From: DATMAM01 sp035559995
Lineage (GTDB): Bacteria > Desulfobacterota > Binatia > UBA9968
Length of the DNA: 64,000 nt
Direction: 5' to 3'
Assembly (NCBI GenBank): GCA_035559995.1
Contig: DATMAM010000049.1
Location: 1-64,000, forward strand
The translations under genes and the position numbers were made by a program. Within the stretch, counting starts at the first letter, position 1; every line of letters starts with the position of its first letter. Positions 42,488 through 51,383 of this stretch are shown here, piece by piece. The notes beneath the pieces were generated by a model that was not told the origin of the DNA, made no database searches, and worked only from the letters and a program-made list of their open reading frames with translations.

Positions 42488-42934
42488 TTAGCCGCTTTCT
42501 ACCTGCCTTTTTACCGAAACGCGCCAGCAGCGGCGGCATTGGCGCGCGCCGAGCGCTTTTCGGCCGCCGCAAGACGGGCAGCGGTAGCGGCGCGGGTTCT
42601 TCGTGCTCTTTTCGACCGGCTTGAGCGGCGTCAACGCGAGTCTCAACTCGCGCACCTCTTCGTCGCGCGCGCGCTCGGGACAGTTGCCGCGGCGGCGAAG
42701 CCACGGCCAGACGAACGGGATCGCGCGCGCATCTCTGGCGCTGATCGTCCTGAGCTGGTGTACGCTCCCGCACCCGAACGTTTTCTGCATCTCGGCGCAT
42801 TTTAAGATCGCCATCCCGCTTCTTTTCATCGGGCACCAGACCATGCCGCTCGGGTAGCCGCACTCATCGGTGGCAAAAGCGCGGGCTGGCGCGGAGGCTT
42901 TCCACGAATCGAATTTTCTGGCCGCGCCGTTCAT
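42488..42934 (-). CDS. Hypothetical cysteine-rich protein with C-terminal zinc ribbon
   Basis: A 148-residue frame with two cysteine-bearing parts: CPMKRSGMAILKCAEMQKTFGC near the middle, in pieces, and a C-terminal zinc ribbon RCPSCGGRKALGARQCRRCW. The zinc ribbon is convincing, but no ribosome-binding site is seen and the rest is not recognised. The alternative frame 42414-42863 on the same strand lacks such motifs. It lies just upstream of the ABC-type binding protein gene and points the same way. Confidence 0.5.
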   Translation of the reverse strand: MNGAARKFDSWKASAPARAFATDECGYPSGMVWCPMKRSGMAILKCAEMQKTFGCGSVHQLRTISARDARAIPFVWPWLRRRGNCPERARDEEVRELRLALTPLKPVEKSTKNPRRYRCPSCGGRKALGARQCRRCWRVSVKRQVESG

Positions 42935-42961
42935 CGGTGGAAACCCCGTGCGCGCCGCACG

Positions 42962-44095
42962 TTACCTCTTGCTCTCTTTCGGGAATCCAAAGGCTTCGAC
43001 CGCCATCGCCATCCACTTGCTGGAGTTGTGAAAATCGGCGAAGCCGTTGACGCAGAGCCTCTTGCCCGCGAGCGCCTTCGACATGTTGCTTCTCGGATAA
43101 AAGATCGAGCCCACGAAATCCTGCTTATCGATGATGTCTTGACCTTCAGGACTTGCCTCGTGCTCAAGAAACAAGAGCGCGGCGTAGGGATGGGCCGCGG
43201 CGGCAAGCACAAGCTCGAGCTCCGTCAGACGCACCGGCACCGGCTCGACCATCTTGAACTGGAGCGCGCCGGTCAAATCCTTGGCCATGGCTCTCATGAC
43301 CGACTGGTAATGGGTGGCCGAATGCAGCGCGTACTCGCCGGCCATAATGGCGTTCAAAGCCCGGCTGTGGCCGCGCGACCAGATCGGCTCCTGCTCGCGT
43401 AGCCCGCGCGCGTACCTCAACATCCATTCCAATCCGAGCCCCTCTTCCGGGCAGGCCGGATACGCCGCAAACGCGTGCGGCCGCATATCGACCAAGAATT
43501 TTCTACCTTTGAATTCGGGCTTGAGAAAGTCCTCCCACCGGTTCGGCACCTTCTCCGGCGGAATCAGGTTTTTGTTGTAGGCAACCACCGCGATGGCGCT
43601 GCCGAGCGCGGCGATCGCCCGGTGCCTGGGATCGATCATTTTCGGCGAGATGCGCAGCACCCCATGCTCGGCCATGCCCAACAGGTCGAACTTTTTGGCG
43701 AACGGGATGTACTCCGGGTAGAACTCGGTCGAGGCGTGCGCGACGTCGAAATCATTCTTCGCTCCGGACTTAAGCTCCATGATGAAGCGCTGCGCGGCAT
43801 CGGGTCCCGTGATCTCGACCATCTCGACTTTGAGAAACGGGTATTTCTTTCTGAAGCTCGCCATCATGCTCGGATAGACGCCTGGATCGAGCCCGCTCAG
43901 CACTTTCACCGCGCCTTCTTTTTTCGCTTTTGCGACAATAGCGTCGCGATTTGTCTCGAAGATGAAGCCTTTCGCTTCAGCTTCTTTCTTGGCCTTCGCC
44001 AGAGCGGCGCCGGATTCCGGCGCGGACGCGATCGCGGACGCGGAAACTCCCGCGATCCAAAACCATACGCCCAATTTGAGAGGAGTCGTTCTCAC
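42962..44095 (-). CDS. Extracellular solute-binding protein (ABC type, Fbp/AfuA-like)
   Basis: A 377-residue exported binding protein. A signal peptide (LKLGVWFWIAGVSASAIASA) precedes type 1/8 solute-binding blocks: AKKEGAVKVLSGLDPGVYPSM, FRKKYPFLKVEMVEITG, FDVAHASTEFYPEY and VPNRWEDFLKPEFKGR. I chose the GTG at 44095, which has GAGGAGATC upstream. No permease or ATPase is present. In related MAGs such orphan receptors often accompany catabolic genes; the ligand is unknown. Confidence 0.82.
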   Translation of the reverse strand: MRTTPLKLGVWFWIAGVSASAIASAPESGAALAKAKKEAEAKGFIFETNRDAIVAKAKKEGAVKVLSGLDPGVYPSMMASFRKKYPFLKVEMVEITGPDAAQRFIMELKSGAKNDFDVAHASTEFYPEYIPFAKKFDLLGMAEHGVLRISPKMIDPRHRAIAALGSAIAVVAYNKNLIPPEKVPNRWEDFLKPEFKGRKFLVDMRPHAFAAYPACPEEGLGLEWMLRYARGLREQEPIWSRGHSRALNAIMAGEYALHSATHYQSVMRAMAKDLTGALQFKMVEPVPVRLTELELVLAAAAHPYAALLFLEHEASPEGQDIIDKQDFVGSIFYPRSNMSKALAGKRLCVNGFADFHNSSKWMAMAVEAFGFPKESKR

Positions 44096-44251
44096 GGTGG
44101 GATCTCCTCGGCGCCCCCTTGCTCCAGCCGTGGATGGTCGTTTGATTCGCAATATCTACCCGCTATTTTTGCGAGTCAAGTCTTGCCAGCGCGGCGCCAA
44201 CGGCGCTAGCTTTAACGGCCGGAAAAACGACTCACGAAAGGAAGGAAAGAG

Positions 44252-45613
44252 ATGCTCAGCGCGGAAGAAAACCAAATTCTCACGCGGACAGGCCCAGGGA
44301 CGCCGATGGGAGAGCTCTTGCGCCGCTACTGGCTTCCGGCCTTGCTGCCCGAGGAGCTGCCGGGCCCGGACTGCGCTCCGGTGCGAGTGCGGCTGCTCTC
44401 GGAAGATCTCGTTGCCTTCAAAGACAGCAACGGCCGGCTCGGGCTCATCGACGCGTACTGCGCGCACCGGCGCGCCCATCTATTTTTTGGGCGCAACGAG
44501 GAGTGCGGCATCCGCTGCATCTATCACGGCTGGAAATTCGATGTCGACGGCAACTGCGTCGATATGCCGACCGAACCTCCCGAGTCGAGCTTCAGGGACA
44601 AAGTGAAGTTGGTTTCTTATCCGCTGCGCGAGCACGGCGGCATCCTGTGGGCCTACATGGGACCGAAGGAGCGCATGCCGGAGCTGCCGCAGCTGACCTT
44701 CACTGCGGTGCCGGCGAGCCATCGTTTTGTGATCAAGCGGTTTCAGGAATCGAACTACGCGCAGGCGCTGGAAGGGGGCATCGACTCGGCGCACACGAGT
44801 TATCTCCACACCACGCTCGATTTTCATCGCCGCACGGAGGCCTACCTGGAAAGGGCAAAAGCCTTAAGGGAGCGGTTCGAAAAAGAGCCGCGCAGCCTGA
44901 ACCCGGAGGAGCTGGACTTTCTTTTTCGCACGCTGGACAAAGCGCCGCGGGTGATGGCCCAAGATACCGCTTACGGCCTCATCGTCGCGGCGCGCCGCGG
45001 CGTCGGCGATCAGTACTACTGGCGCTTCAACCAGTTCTTGATGCCTTTTTACACGATGCCGCCGCGCGGGCCCGGAGGGCACGCTTTCGTTCCGATCGAC
45101 GACGAGCGCTGCTGGGTTTGGACCTTCGGCTGCAGGCTCGATCGTCCTTACACGGTTGACGAGATTCTCGGGATGAAGCGCGGCACCGTGAGCGGTCCTT
45201 TCGGCGCCGAAGTGGACGGGAACTACTTTCCGCTGCACAACAAGGCGAACGATTTTCTTATCGACCGCGAGATCCAGCGGACCTACAATTTTACCGGCAT
45301 CGTCGGCACCGGCAATCAGGACATGGCCGCCCAGGTCAGCATGGGGCCGGTGACGGACAGGACCAAAGAGCATCTGGGCGTCACGGACGTGGGCATCATC
45401 GAGATGAGGCGGCTTCTCATCGACTCGGCAAAGGATCTGTGCGAGGGGCGAGAGCCGCGCGCGGCGGCGCACCCGGAGGCCTACGCGGGGGTCCAAGGCG
45501 TGTCGCTGGTCAGGGCACGCGGCGTGCCTCTCGATCGCTGCGTGCAAGACGCGATCGCGACGTTTGAGAAAACGCGCCTTCGGGCCGAGGAACTGAAGAA
45601 GGCCGCAGCGTAG
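44252..45613 (+). CDS. Rieske non-heme iron oxygenase, large subunit (phthalate/vanillate oxygenase-like)
   Basis: A 453-residue oxygenase. The N-terminal Rieske domain has CAHRRAHLFFGRNEECGIRCIYHGWKFD as ligands in parts (CxH and CxxH). The catalytic domain carries the mononuclear iron motif EGGIDSAHTSYLH (Asp-x2-His-x4-His). It resembles class IA oxygenases such as phthalate 4,5-dioxygenase and VanA demethylases. No reductase gene is adjacent, so the electron donor lies elsewhere. It would attack an aromatic or ether substrate. Confidence 0.88.
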   Translation: MLSAEENQILTRTGPGTPMGELLRRYWLPALLPEELPGPDCAPVRVRLLSEDLVAFKDSNGRLGLIDAYCAHRRAHLFFGRNEECGIRCIYHGWKFDVDGNCVDMPTEPPESSFRDKVKLVSYPLREHGGILWAYMGPKERMPELPQLTFTAVPASHRFVIKRFQESNYAQALEGGIDSAHTSYLHTTLDFHRRTEAYLERAKALRERFEKEPRSLNPEELDFLFRTLDKAPRVMAQDTAYGLIVAARRGVGDQYYWRFNQFLMPFYTMPPRGPGGHAFVPIDDERCWVWTFGCRLDRPYTVDEILGMKRGTVSGPFGAEVDGNYFPLHNKANDFLIDREIQRTYNFTGIVGTGNQDMAAQVSMGPVTDRTKEHLGVTDVGIIEMRRLLIDSAKDLCEGREPRAAAHPEAYAGVQGVSLVRARGVPLDRCVQDAIATFEKTRLRAEELKKAAA

Positions 45614-45739
45614 GCCGCGCCGAGCCGAGCGCCGGCGCGCGGCGCGCGCCGCCCGACTCTTTTTTCATCCTTTCGGCGGAAATTTTTTTTGCGTTCTTGC
45701 AAATTTTAAGCTATAGAGCGGCGGTTAGAATTTTTTCCA

Positions 45740-46708
45740 GTGAAGTTTTTCTTTCACGCGACCCTTCTCGCCCTGCTCTCGCCTCTTACCGCGGCCGCCG
45801 CCTTCCTCTCCGGGCCGGATCAACTGCGGGCCGAGGGCGCCTCCTTCAATTGGGAACAGGCGAAAGCGCGAAGCTTAAAGATCCTGGTCGAATATCGCGA
45901 CGGCCAGATGCGCTGGAAGCGAGCCAATCTGGGGTCGGGCTTTTTAATTTCACCCGACGGGCTCTTCGTGACCGCCTACCACGTGGTCAAATACTGCCTG
46001 GAAAAGCAAAAGGAGATCTCGGGCTTCGCCAGCCCGGTCGACTGCTCTGCCGCCCATCCCATCTTCAGATACAAAGCGGTGAGCGGGAACATCGAGTCTG
46101 GATTCGAAGTCCTTTCCTACCTCCGCGAGCGCGACTCATTGAGCGGCAAGGGCGCGCAGACCCCCGACGATACGATCAAGCACAGAGACTTCGTGGTCGG
46201 GAGGCTCAAGGCCGGTCCGCACGCGCGCTTTGAGTGGTGGCCGGTCAAAGATTTCGACCCGGCCGCGATCGATCTTTCCGACCCGCAGGCGGATTTTGAG
46301 CTAAAGCCGCTCTTGCCGCCGCGGAAGGTCTTTATCGCCGGCTACCCGCTCGACGAGGGTTTCGCGATAGCGCACGGCTTTTTGAACGTCACGGAAAAAA
46401 ACCGCCGCGGCTATTTTGCGGCGGATCTGAAAATCTACGATCCAGCCTATCTGGAGACACAGGGCATCGCGCCCGATACGCGGTGGGGAATCCGGGTCGA
46501 GAACCACATGAGCGGGGGCGCGGTGGTGGACGCCGAGGGTTACGTGGTTGGCGTGCTCGTGAGCGGCGACGGCCGAAGCGCCGGCGTTCTCTCGATCGAG
46601 AACGTCCTCGGAACGTTCTTCGCACGCGCGCACGATGCCGCTGCCCCCGGGGCGGTTTTCCTCAGCCCCACGAACGCCCCGCTCCATTTGAGGCGGAGCC
46701 AAGACTAG
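45740..46708 (+). CDS. Exported trypsin-like serine protease
   Basis: A 322-residue protein with signal peptide FHATLLALLSPLTAAAAFL. The trypsin-like fold has LGSGFLISPDGLFVTAYHVV (catalytic His) and a C-terminal HMSGGAVVDAEGYVVGVLV in which Ser-Gly-Gly holds the nucleophile. The expected Asp lies between them but is not certain. No PDZ domain is attached, unlike DegP. The GTG start at 45740 is chosen for the signal peptide; the ribosome-binding site is weak. Confidence 0.72.
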   Translation: MKFFFHATLLALLSPLTAAAAFLSGPDQLRAEGASFNWEQAKARSLKILVEYRDGQMRWKRANLGSGFLISPDGLFVTAYHVVKYCLEKQKEISGFASPVDCSAAHPIFRYKAVSGNIESGFEVLSYLRERDSLSGKGAQTPDDTIKHRDFVVGRLKAGPHARFEWWPVKDFDPAAIDLSDPQADFELKPLLPPRKVFIAGYPLDEGFAIAHGFLNVTEKNRRGYFAADLKIYDPAYLETQGIAPDTRWGIRVENHMSGGAVVDAEGYVVGVLVSGDGRSAGVLSIENVLGTFFARAHDAAAPGAVFLSPTNAPLHLRRSQD

Positions 46709-46741
46709 CGCCGCAGCGGTCGGCGCGCGCTGCGCCGCTCG

Positions 46742-47296
46742 CTATCGCTTGAAAAAAATATCTTGCCCGCTGACCGGGTTGGCGACCGCCTCTTCCAGCG
46801 ATCTGACCCCCTTCCATTCGCTGGCGGGACGCGCGCGGCCGTCGGTGCCGATCTGGTCGATCCCCCAATAGACCTCGATGGTGTGGCGGTCGGGGTCCTC
46901 GAACTCGACGGAAATTTGACACCCCGCTCTCCGGCGCCCCTCGAACGTGAGCGGTATGTTGTGCTCGCGCAAGCGCTCGCGCACGCGAAAGACCTCCTCC
47001 AGCGTGCCGACCTCAAAAGCCATGTGATGGAGCTCGTGATGTTTGGCTTCTCCTGGGGCGTCCCCGACGAGCGCCAGGCAATGATGGTCCGTGTTGCAGC
47101 GCAAGAAGGCAAAACCGCCGGGCTGCATCTCTTCGGGATAGATGTCGGAGACCTTGAAGCCGAGAACCTGGGTGTAGAACTCGACCGAGCGCTCCAGGTC
47201 GGTGACTCGCAGGACCACGTGCCCCAGCCGGCGAATCTGAAACGGCATGCCGGAAGGCGGCGCCAACTTTCTCAGTTTCTCGACGTCTAAGGCCAT
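46742..47296 (-). CDS. VOC-superfamily (glyoxalase/extradiol dioxygenase-like) protein
   Basis: A 184-residue protein with a full VOC module. The metal ligands would be His in RLGHVVLRVTDLERSVEFY, His in LHHMAFEVGTLEEV and Glu in DRHTIEVYWG. This is the arrangement of ring-cleaving dioxygenases and glyoxalases. An AAGGA site precedes the ATG. It diverges from the LLM flavoenzyme gene and lies in the aromatic-type catabolic region. Confidence 0.87.
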   Translation of the reverse strand: MALDVEKLRKLAPPSGMPFQIRRLGHVVLRVTDLERSVEFYTQVLGFKVSDIYPEEMQPGGFAFLRCNTDHHCLALVGDAPGEAKHHELHHMAFEVGTLEEVFRVRERLREHNIPLTFEGRRRAGCQISVEFEDPDRHTIEVYWGIDQIGTDGRARPASEWKGVRSLEEAVANPVSGQDIFFKR

Positions 47297-47398
47297 AGCT
47301 TTTCCTTTCGTCCCTGTCGTAAAAGCTTACTCTACAAATTTCCCGCAAAAAGATATAGCGTTTTGATTCTCGCGCACATTGCTGACAGGAGGATCACG

Positions 47399-48391
47399 AT
47401 GCGTTTTGGACTTCATGGATCGGCGCGCAACCGGAGCGAACCCGTCGAGCGCTCGGTCCGCGCGGAAGCCTTGGGCTTCGACGCGATTTTCTTCGCCGAT
47501 AGCCACATGAACAACTTGGATCCATTTCAATCGATGACGCTTTGCGCGCTCGCGACGAAAAACATCCGTCTTGGGACCGCCGTAACCAACATGGTTTTTC
47601 GCGACCCGACGATTCTCGCAAATTCCGCCGCGTCGCTGAACGAAATTGCCGACGGCCGCGCGATCCTGGGGCTGGGAACCGGCGATGGACCGGTCTATAG
47701 CCTGGGTCGGACGAAAACGCGCCTGGCGGACTTTGAAGCCGGGCTGCGCACGATTCGAGATTTGCTTCACGGCAGGGAAATCGCCGTGCCCGAAGGCAAG
47801 GAACGACGCTCGGGCAAGGTACGCCTGCGCATCGGCAAGCTGCCGCTGCCGATCTATATTTCCGCCGAAGGCCCGAAAACGCTCCGGCTGGCGGGAAAGC
47901 TCTGTGACGGCGTCATTCTCGGCACAGGCTTTGACCTGAAGGTGCTGGAATGGGCGCGCAAGCAAATCGCGGCCGGAGCCGAAGAAGCGGGACGCTCGCT
48001 CGCGGAGATTGAGATTATGCCTGCCGGAATGATTGCCGTGGATCCGGACGGCGATAAAGCGCGGCGGCTCGTACGCGCTCGCCTCGCAAATCGCGCTCAT
48101 CACAATTTTCGCTTCACGTTCGAAACGGTTCCCGAGGCCGAACTGCAAGGCGTAAAGAGATTCATGGAGGCGTTCGACATCAGCAAGCCGATCGAAGAGC
48201 GGGTCAGCCCCGAGTTGATCACCGACTACTTGGTACGTCGCTTTTCAATCGCGGGCACTCCGCGCGAATGCATCGATCGCGTCAACGAGCTAGAGGCAGC
48301 CGGGATCGGCCGAATCATGCTCACCCCGCCCGGCGCCATCTACGATGCCGTTATGGAAACGTGGGGCCGCGAGGTGATCCAGCGGATGTGA
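47399..48391 (+). CDS. LLM-class flavin-dependent oxidoreductase (F420- or FMN-linked)
   Basis: A 330-residue luciferase-like TIM barrel: MRFGLHGSARNRSEPVERS, GFDAIFFADSHMNNLDPF, LATKNIRLGTAVTN, GRAILGLGTGDG and PLPIYISAEGPKTLRLAG. These are typical of the LLM family near N5,N10-methylene-H4MPT reductase (Mer), which uses F420 or FMN. An AGGAGG site seven bases before the ATG at 47399 fixes the start. Substrate unknown. Confidence 0.88.
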   Translation: MRFGLHGSARNRSEPVERSVRAEALGFDAIFFADSHMNNLDPFQSMTLCALATKNIRLGTAVTNMVFRDPTILANSAASLNEIADGRAILGLGTGDGPVYSLGRTKTRLADFEAGLRTIRDLLHGREIAVPEGKERRSGKVRLRIGKLPLPIYISAEGPKTLRLAGKLCDGVILGTGFDLKVLEWARKQIAAGAEEAGRSLAEIEIMPAGMIAVDPDGDKARRLVRARLANRAHHNFRFTFETVPEAELQGVKRFMEAFDISKPIEERVSPELITDYLVRRFSIAGTPRECIDRVNELEAAGIGRIMLTPPGAIYDAVMETWGREVIQRM

Positions 48392-48442
48392 GCACGGCGG
48401 CGGCGCGGCGGAGGAGCGCCGCATCAGAGGACAGCCCTGCGC

Positions 48443-50593
48443 CTAGGCGCCGCGCAATTCTTCCGGCCGAATCGGCAACTTGCGGATGCGCTTTCCCGTC
48501 GCGGCGAAGATCGCGTTGCACACCGCCGGCGCGATCGGCGGCACGCCCGGCTCGCCGACGCCGCCCGGATTCTCGTTGCTCTGAACGATATGCACCTCGA
48601 CGACCGGCATCTCGTTGATCCGGAGCATCGGGTAGTCGTGAAAGTTGCTTTGCTTGACGCGCCCGTTCTCGATCGTGATCTCCCCGTAAAGCGCCGCGGT
48701 CAAGCCGTACACGATGCCGCCTTCCATCTGCGCTTCGACCTGGTCGGGGTTGACGTACATGCCGCAGTCGACCGCGCACACCACGCGGTGCACGCGCACC
48801 TTGCCGTCCTTCGCAACCGAGACTTCGGCAACTTCCGCAGCGTAGCTGCCGTACGAAAACGCCACGGCGATGCCGCGAAAGCGCCCCGGCGGCAGGGGCT
48901 TCCCCCAACCCGCTTTTTCCGCCGCGAGCTCGAGCACGCGCTTGTGCCGCGGCGCCTTGACCAGTAGCTCCCGGCGAAACTCAAACGGGTCTTTTCCCGC
49001 CGCGGCGGCCAGCTCGTCGATAAAGGACTCCGTGATGAAGGCGTTCTGCGACGCGCCGACGGAACGCCACACGCCGACGGGAATGCCGACGTCTCTGTAG
49101 ATGTACTGGACTTCCAGGTTCGGTATGGCATAGGGCAGCTCGCCGGCCACCGCCAGCATCGAAGGATCGAGGCCGCCTTTGAGTGTCTGTCCACGCTGCG
49201 CGCTAATCGAAGGACCGACGATCCGGTGCGTCCAGGCGATGGGCGCTCCGCGCTCGTCGAGCGCCGCGCGAAAGACGTTGTACGTCGCCGGCCGGTAAAA
49301 GCCGTGCCGCATATCGTCTTCGCGCGTCCAGATGACCTTGACCGGCGCCTTGACCGCCTTTGACGTTTCCACCGCTTCCCGGACGAAATCGACGTGACCG
49401 CGACGGCCAAAGCCGCCGCCGAGCATCATGGTGTGGACTTTCACGGCTTCGGGCCGGAGCCCCGTGATGCGCGCGCCTTCCGCGCGCGTGCGCGTCTGGT
49501 TCTGCGTGCCCACCCATATGTCGCAGCTTTCCTGGGTGACGTGCGCCGTGCAGTTCATCGGCTCCATGGTCGCGTGCGCCAGAAACGGGACCTCGTAGAC
49601 GGCTTCGAGCTTTTTCGCCGCCGCCGCCAGCGCGCTTTCCGGGTCGCCCACTTTCTTTGCGACCGGCCCCGGCTGCTTTGCCGCCTCGGCCCAGAGCTTG
49701 GTAATCGCGGCGCTGCTCTGCTGCGCGTTCGGCCCTTCGTCCCAAGTGATTTTGAGCGCGTCGCGCCCCCGTTTTGCCGCCCAGTAATAATCCGCGACGA
49801 CGGCCACGCCTGAGCTGATCTGCACCACGTGGCGCACGCCTTTGACCGCTTTGGTTTGCGTCGCGTCGAAGCTTGCGACCTTGCCGCCAAAGACCGGGCA
49901 GCGCTCGACCGTCGCCACGAGCATTCCGGGAACCTTCACGTCGATGCCGTAGAGCGAGCGGCCCGTCACCTTGTCCGGGACATCGAGCCGCGGGATCTTT
50001 TTGCCGATATAACGGAACTGATCGGGAGATTTGAGCTTGGGATCTTTGGGCGGCGGAAGCTGCGAAGCTTTCTCGGCCAGCTCGCCGTAGGTTAGCTTTC
50101 GCCCCGTAGGCCGGTGGATGACCGTGTTTTGCTCCGCGTAACATTCCTCGGCGGGCACCTCCCACTGGCGCGCCGCCGCGCTCACCAGCATCTCCCGGCC
50201 GGCGGCGCCGATCTTGCGCCAGTGCGTCAGCATGGTCCGAATGCTGCGGCTTCCCGCGGTGGACTGCTGCCCTCCGCGCGCCGGATCGCCAAAAGCGGGA
50301 TCGGCGGGGGCCTGTTCCCAGCGCACTTTGGACCAGTCGGCTTCCAGCTCGTCGGCGATGATCATCGGAACCGAGGTGATGATCCCCTGGCCCATTTCCG
50401 ACTGGCCGACGACGATCGTCACGGTCCCGTCGCGCGCGATGCGCACGAGCGCGCTCAGCGGGAACTCCTCCGCCGCCGCCGCCCGGGCGATGCGCCGCGC
50501 GGACGGCCAGTAGAGGCCGAGAACCAGGCCGCCACCTGCGGCCAAACCCGTCCTCAGAAAATCGCGCCGGCTGAGATTGACGATCGGATTCAT
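48443..50593 (-). CDS. iorB: Molybdenum hydroxylase large subunit, IorB-like (xanthine dehydrogenase family)
   Basis: A 716-residue molybdopterin-binding protein with a twin-arginine signal (SRRDFLRTGLAAGGGLVLGL), so it is probably exported folded. Cofactor-site blocks include VGQSEMGQGIITSVPMIIADE, FLAHATMEPMNCTAHV, MLGGGFGRRGHVDF and GVGEPGVPPIAPAVCNAI near the C-terminus. The two-subunit arrangement without an FAD subunit resembles isoquinoline 1-oxidoreductase. Its start overlaps the IorA stop. It hydroxylates an N-heterocycle or aldehyde; substrate unknown. Confidence 0.88.
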   Translation of the reverse strand: MNPIVNLSRRDFLRTGLAAGGGLVLGLYWPSARRIARAAAAEEFPLSALVRIARDGTVTIVVGQSEMGQGIITSVPMIIADELEADWSKVRWEQAPADPAFGDPARGGQQSTAGSRSIRTMLTHWRKIGAAGREMLVSAAARQWEVPAEECYAEQNTVIHRPTGRKLTYGELAEKASQLPPPKDPKLKSPDQFRYIGKKIPRLDVPDKVTGRSLYGIDVKVPGMLVATVERCPVFGGKVASFDATQTKAVKGVRHVVQISSGVAVVADYYWAAKRGRDALKITWDEGPNAQQSSAAITKLWAEAAKQPGPVAKKVGDPESALAAAAKKLEAVYEVPFLAHATMEPMNCTAHVTQESCDIWVGTQNQTRTRAEGARITGLRPEAVKVHTMMLGGGFGRRGHVDFVREAVETSKAVKAPVKVIWTREDDMRHGFYRPATYNVFRAALDERGAPIAWTHRIVGPSISAQRGQTLKGGLDPSMLAVAGELPYAIPNLEVQYIYRDVGIPVGVWRSVGASQNAFITESFIDELAAAAGKDPFEFRRELLVKAPRHKRVLELAAEKAGWGKPLPPGRFRGIAVAFSYGSYAAEVAEVSVAKDGKVRVHRVVCAVDCGMYVNPDQVEAQMEGGIVYGLTAALYGEITIENGRVKQSNFHDYPMLRINEMPVVEVHIVQSNENPGGVGEPGVPPIAPAVCNAIFAATGKRIRKLPIRPEELRGA

Positions 50594-51060
50594 TTTGCAC
50601 CTCCTTGCGCCATCAAGCTTGCCGCACGATGGATCGCGCGCCGGATGCGCTGGTAGGTGCCGCAGCGGCAGATGTTGCCCGACATCGCGGCGTCAATATC
50701 CGCGTCGCTCGGCTTTCGGTTCGTCGCCAGAAGCGCCGCGGCCGACATGATTTGCCCGGATTGGCAGTAGCCGCACTGCGGCACGTCCTCGGCGATCCAG
50801 GCCTTTTGCACGGGATGGCTGCCGTCCGGCGAGAGGCCTTCGATCGTCGTGATCTTTTTGCCGCTGGCGGCGGAAACCGCGGTGGCGCAAGAGCGAATCG
50901 GCTTGCCGTCGAGGTGAACCGTGCAGGCGCCGCACTGCGCGATGCCGCAGCCGTACTTCGTGCCGGTCAAGCCGAGCGTCTCGCGTAACACCCACAGCAG
51001 CGGCGTATCGGGCTCGGCATCAACGGTATGTTTCTTGCCGTTAACGATAAGGGGAATCAT
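50590..51060 (-). CDS. iorA: Molybdenum hydroxylase small subunit, [2Fe-2S] IorA-like
   Basis: A 156-residue protein with two [2Fe-2S] clusters: a plant-ferredoxin type (GCGIAQCGACTVHLDG) at the N-terminus and a C-terminal helical one (CGYCQSGQIM and CRCGTYQRIRRAI). This is the standard electron-transfer subunit of two-subunit xanthine-dehydrogenase-type enzymes. It overlaps iorB by four bases. Electrons likely pass to a cytochrome, since no FAD subunit is encoded. Confidence 0.9.
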   Translation of the reverse strand: MIPLIVNGKKHTVDAEPDTPLLWVLRETLGLTGTKYGCGIAQCGACTVHLDGKPIRSCATAVSAASGKKITTIEGLSPDGSHPVQKAWIAEDVPQCGYCQSGQIMSAAALLATNRKPSDADIDAAMSGNICRCGTYQRIRRAIHRAASLMAQGGAK

Positions 51061-51152
51061 TCTTTTCCTCCTTGTCCAAAACTATATTGCAGTTAGCCGC
51101 TGTCCTTCGACGGCGCTCAGACTCCTTCTGAGTTCATGACGCGAGCAAGTTT

Positions 51153-51189
51153 GTAGGATGGGTAGAGGCGCGGTGCGCCGATACCCACC
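51153..51189. repeat. Intergenic repeat, GTAGGATGGGT family
   Basis: It starts GTAGGATGGGTAGAGGCG and ends in GATACCCACC, giving a short stem. It is related to the element at 42350-42417. It is followed by a second GATGGGTATC at about 51205. Confidence 0.5.
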
Positions 51190-51228
51190 GTCTCTGTCTT
51201 CGCCGATGGGTATCGCGAGGCCTGTCGT

Positions 51229-51294
51229 GAGTCCTTCGGCTGTGCTCAGGATAGACTCTGTCGAACGGCCTGTCCTGAGCATGTCGGAGGACTC
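51229..51294. repeat. Long imperfect inverted repeat
   Basis: The left arm starts GAGTCCTTCGGCTGTGCTCA, and the right arm ends GAGCATGTCGGAGGACTC. The arms are about 27 bases with few mismatches around a short loop. A related half-copy lies near 51095-51125 (TGTCCTTCGACGGCGCTCAG). It resembles common intergenic REP-like elements, with no T-run after it. Confidence 0.6.
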
Positions 51295-51362
51295 ACCCCG
51301 CCCTGTCAGGTTTATCGCGAATTATAGGCTTGCCAAGCAAAAAAAATCTAGATAGGGTGCCT

Positions 51363-51376
51363 ACCGACTGGTCGGT
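51363..51376. promoter_or_regulatory. Candidate TetR-family operator
   Basis: Palindrome ACCGAC-TG-GTCGGT ends eight bases before the tetR ATG at 51384. The ACCGAC/GTCGGT form is frequent among TetR-family operators. Its position would let the regulator block its own expression, and possibly that of the divergent iorAB operon. Confidence 0.55.
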
Positions 51377-51383
51377 CGGTTCA

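Larger units (their letters stand above)
51061..51383. other. Divergent intergenic region with repeats, iorAB / tetR
   Basis: This region separates leftward iorAB from rightward tetR. It contains a GTAGGATGGGT-type repeat (51153-51189), a long imperfect inverted repeat (51229-51294) and a TetR-type operator (51363-51376). No gene is present. Promoters for both directions must lie here. Confidence 0.6.

Noticed and set aside
42414..42863. 149-codon minus-strand frame overlapping the zinc-ribbon frame
   Set aside because: Arg/Ala/Pro-rich without motifs, whereas the other phase has a clear CxxC zinc ribbon.
49203..50600. Minus-strand frame of 465 codons overlapping iorB in another phase
   Set aside because: Gly/Arg-rich low-complexity product inside a gene with clear cofactor motifs.
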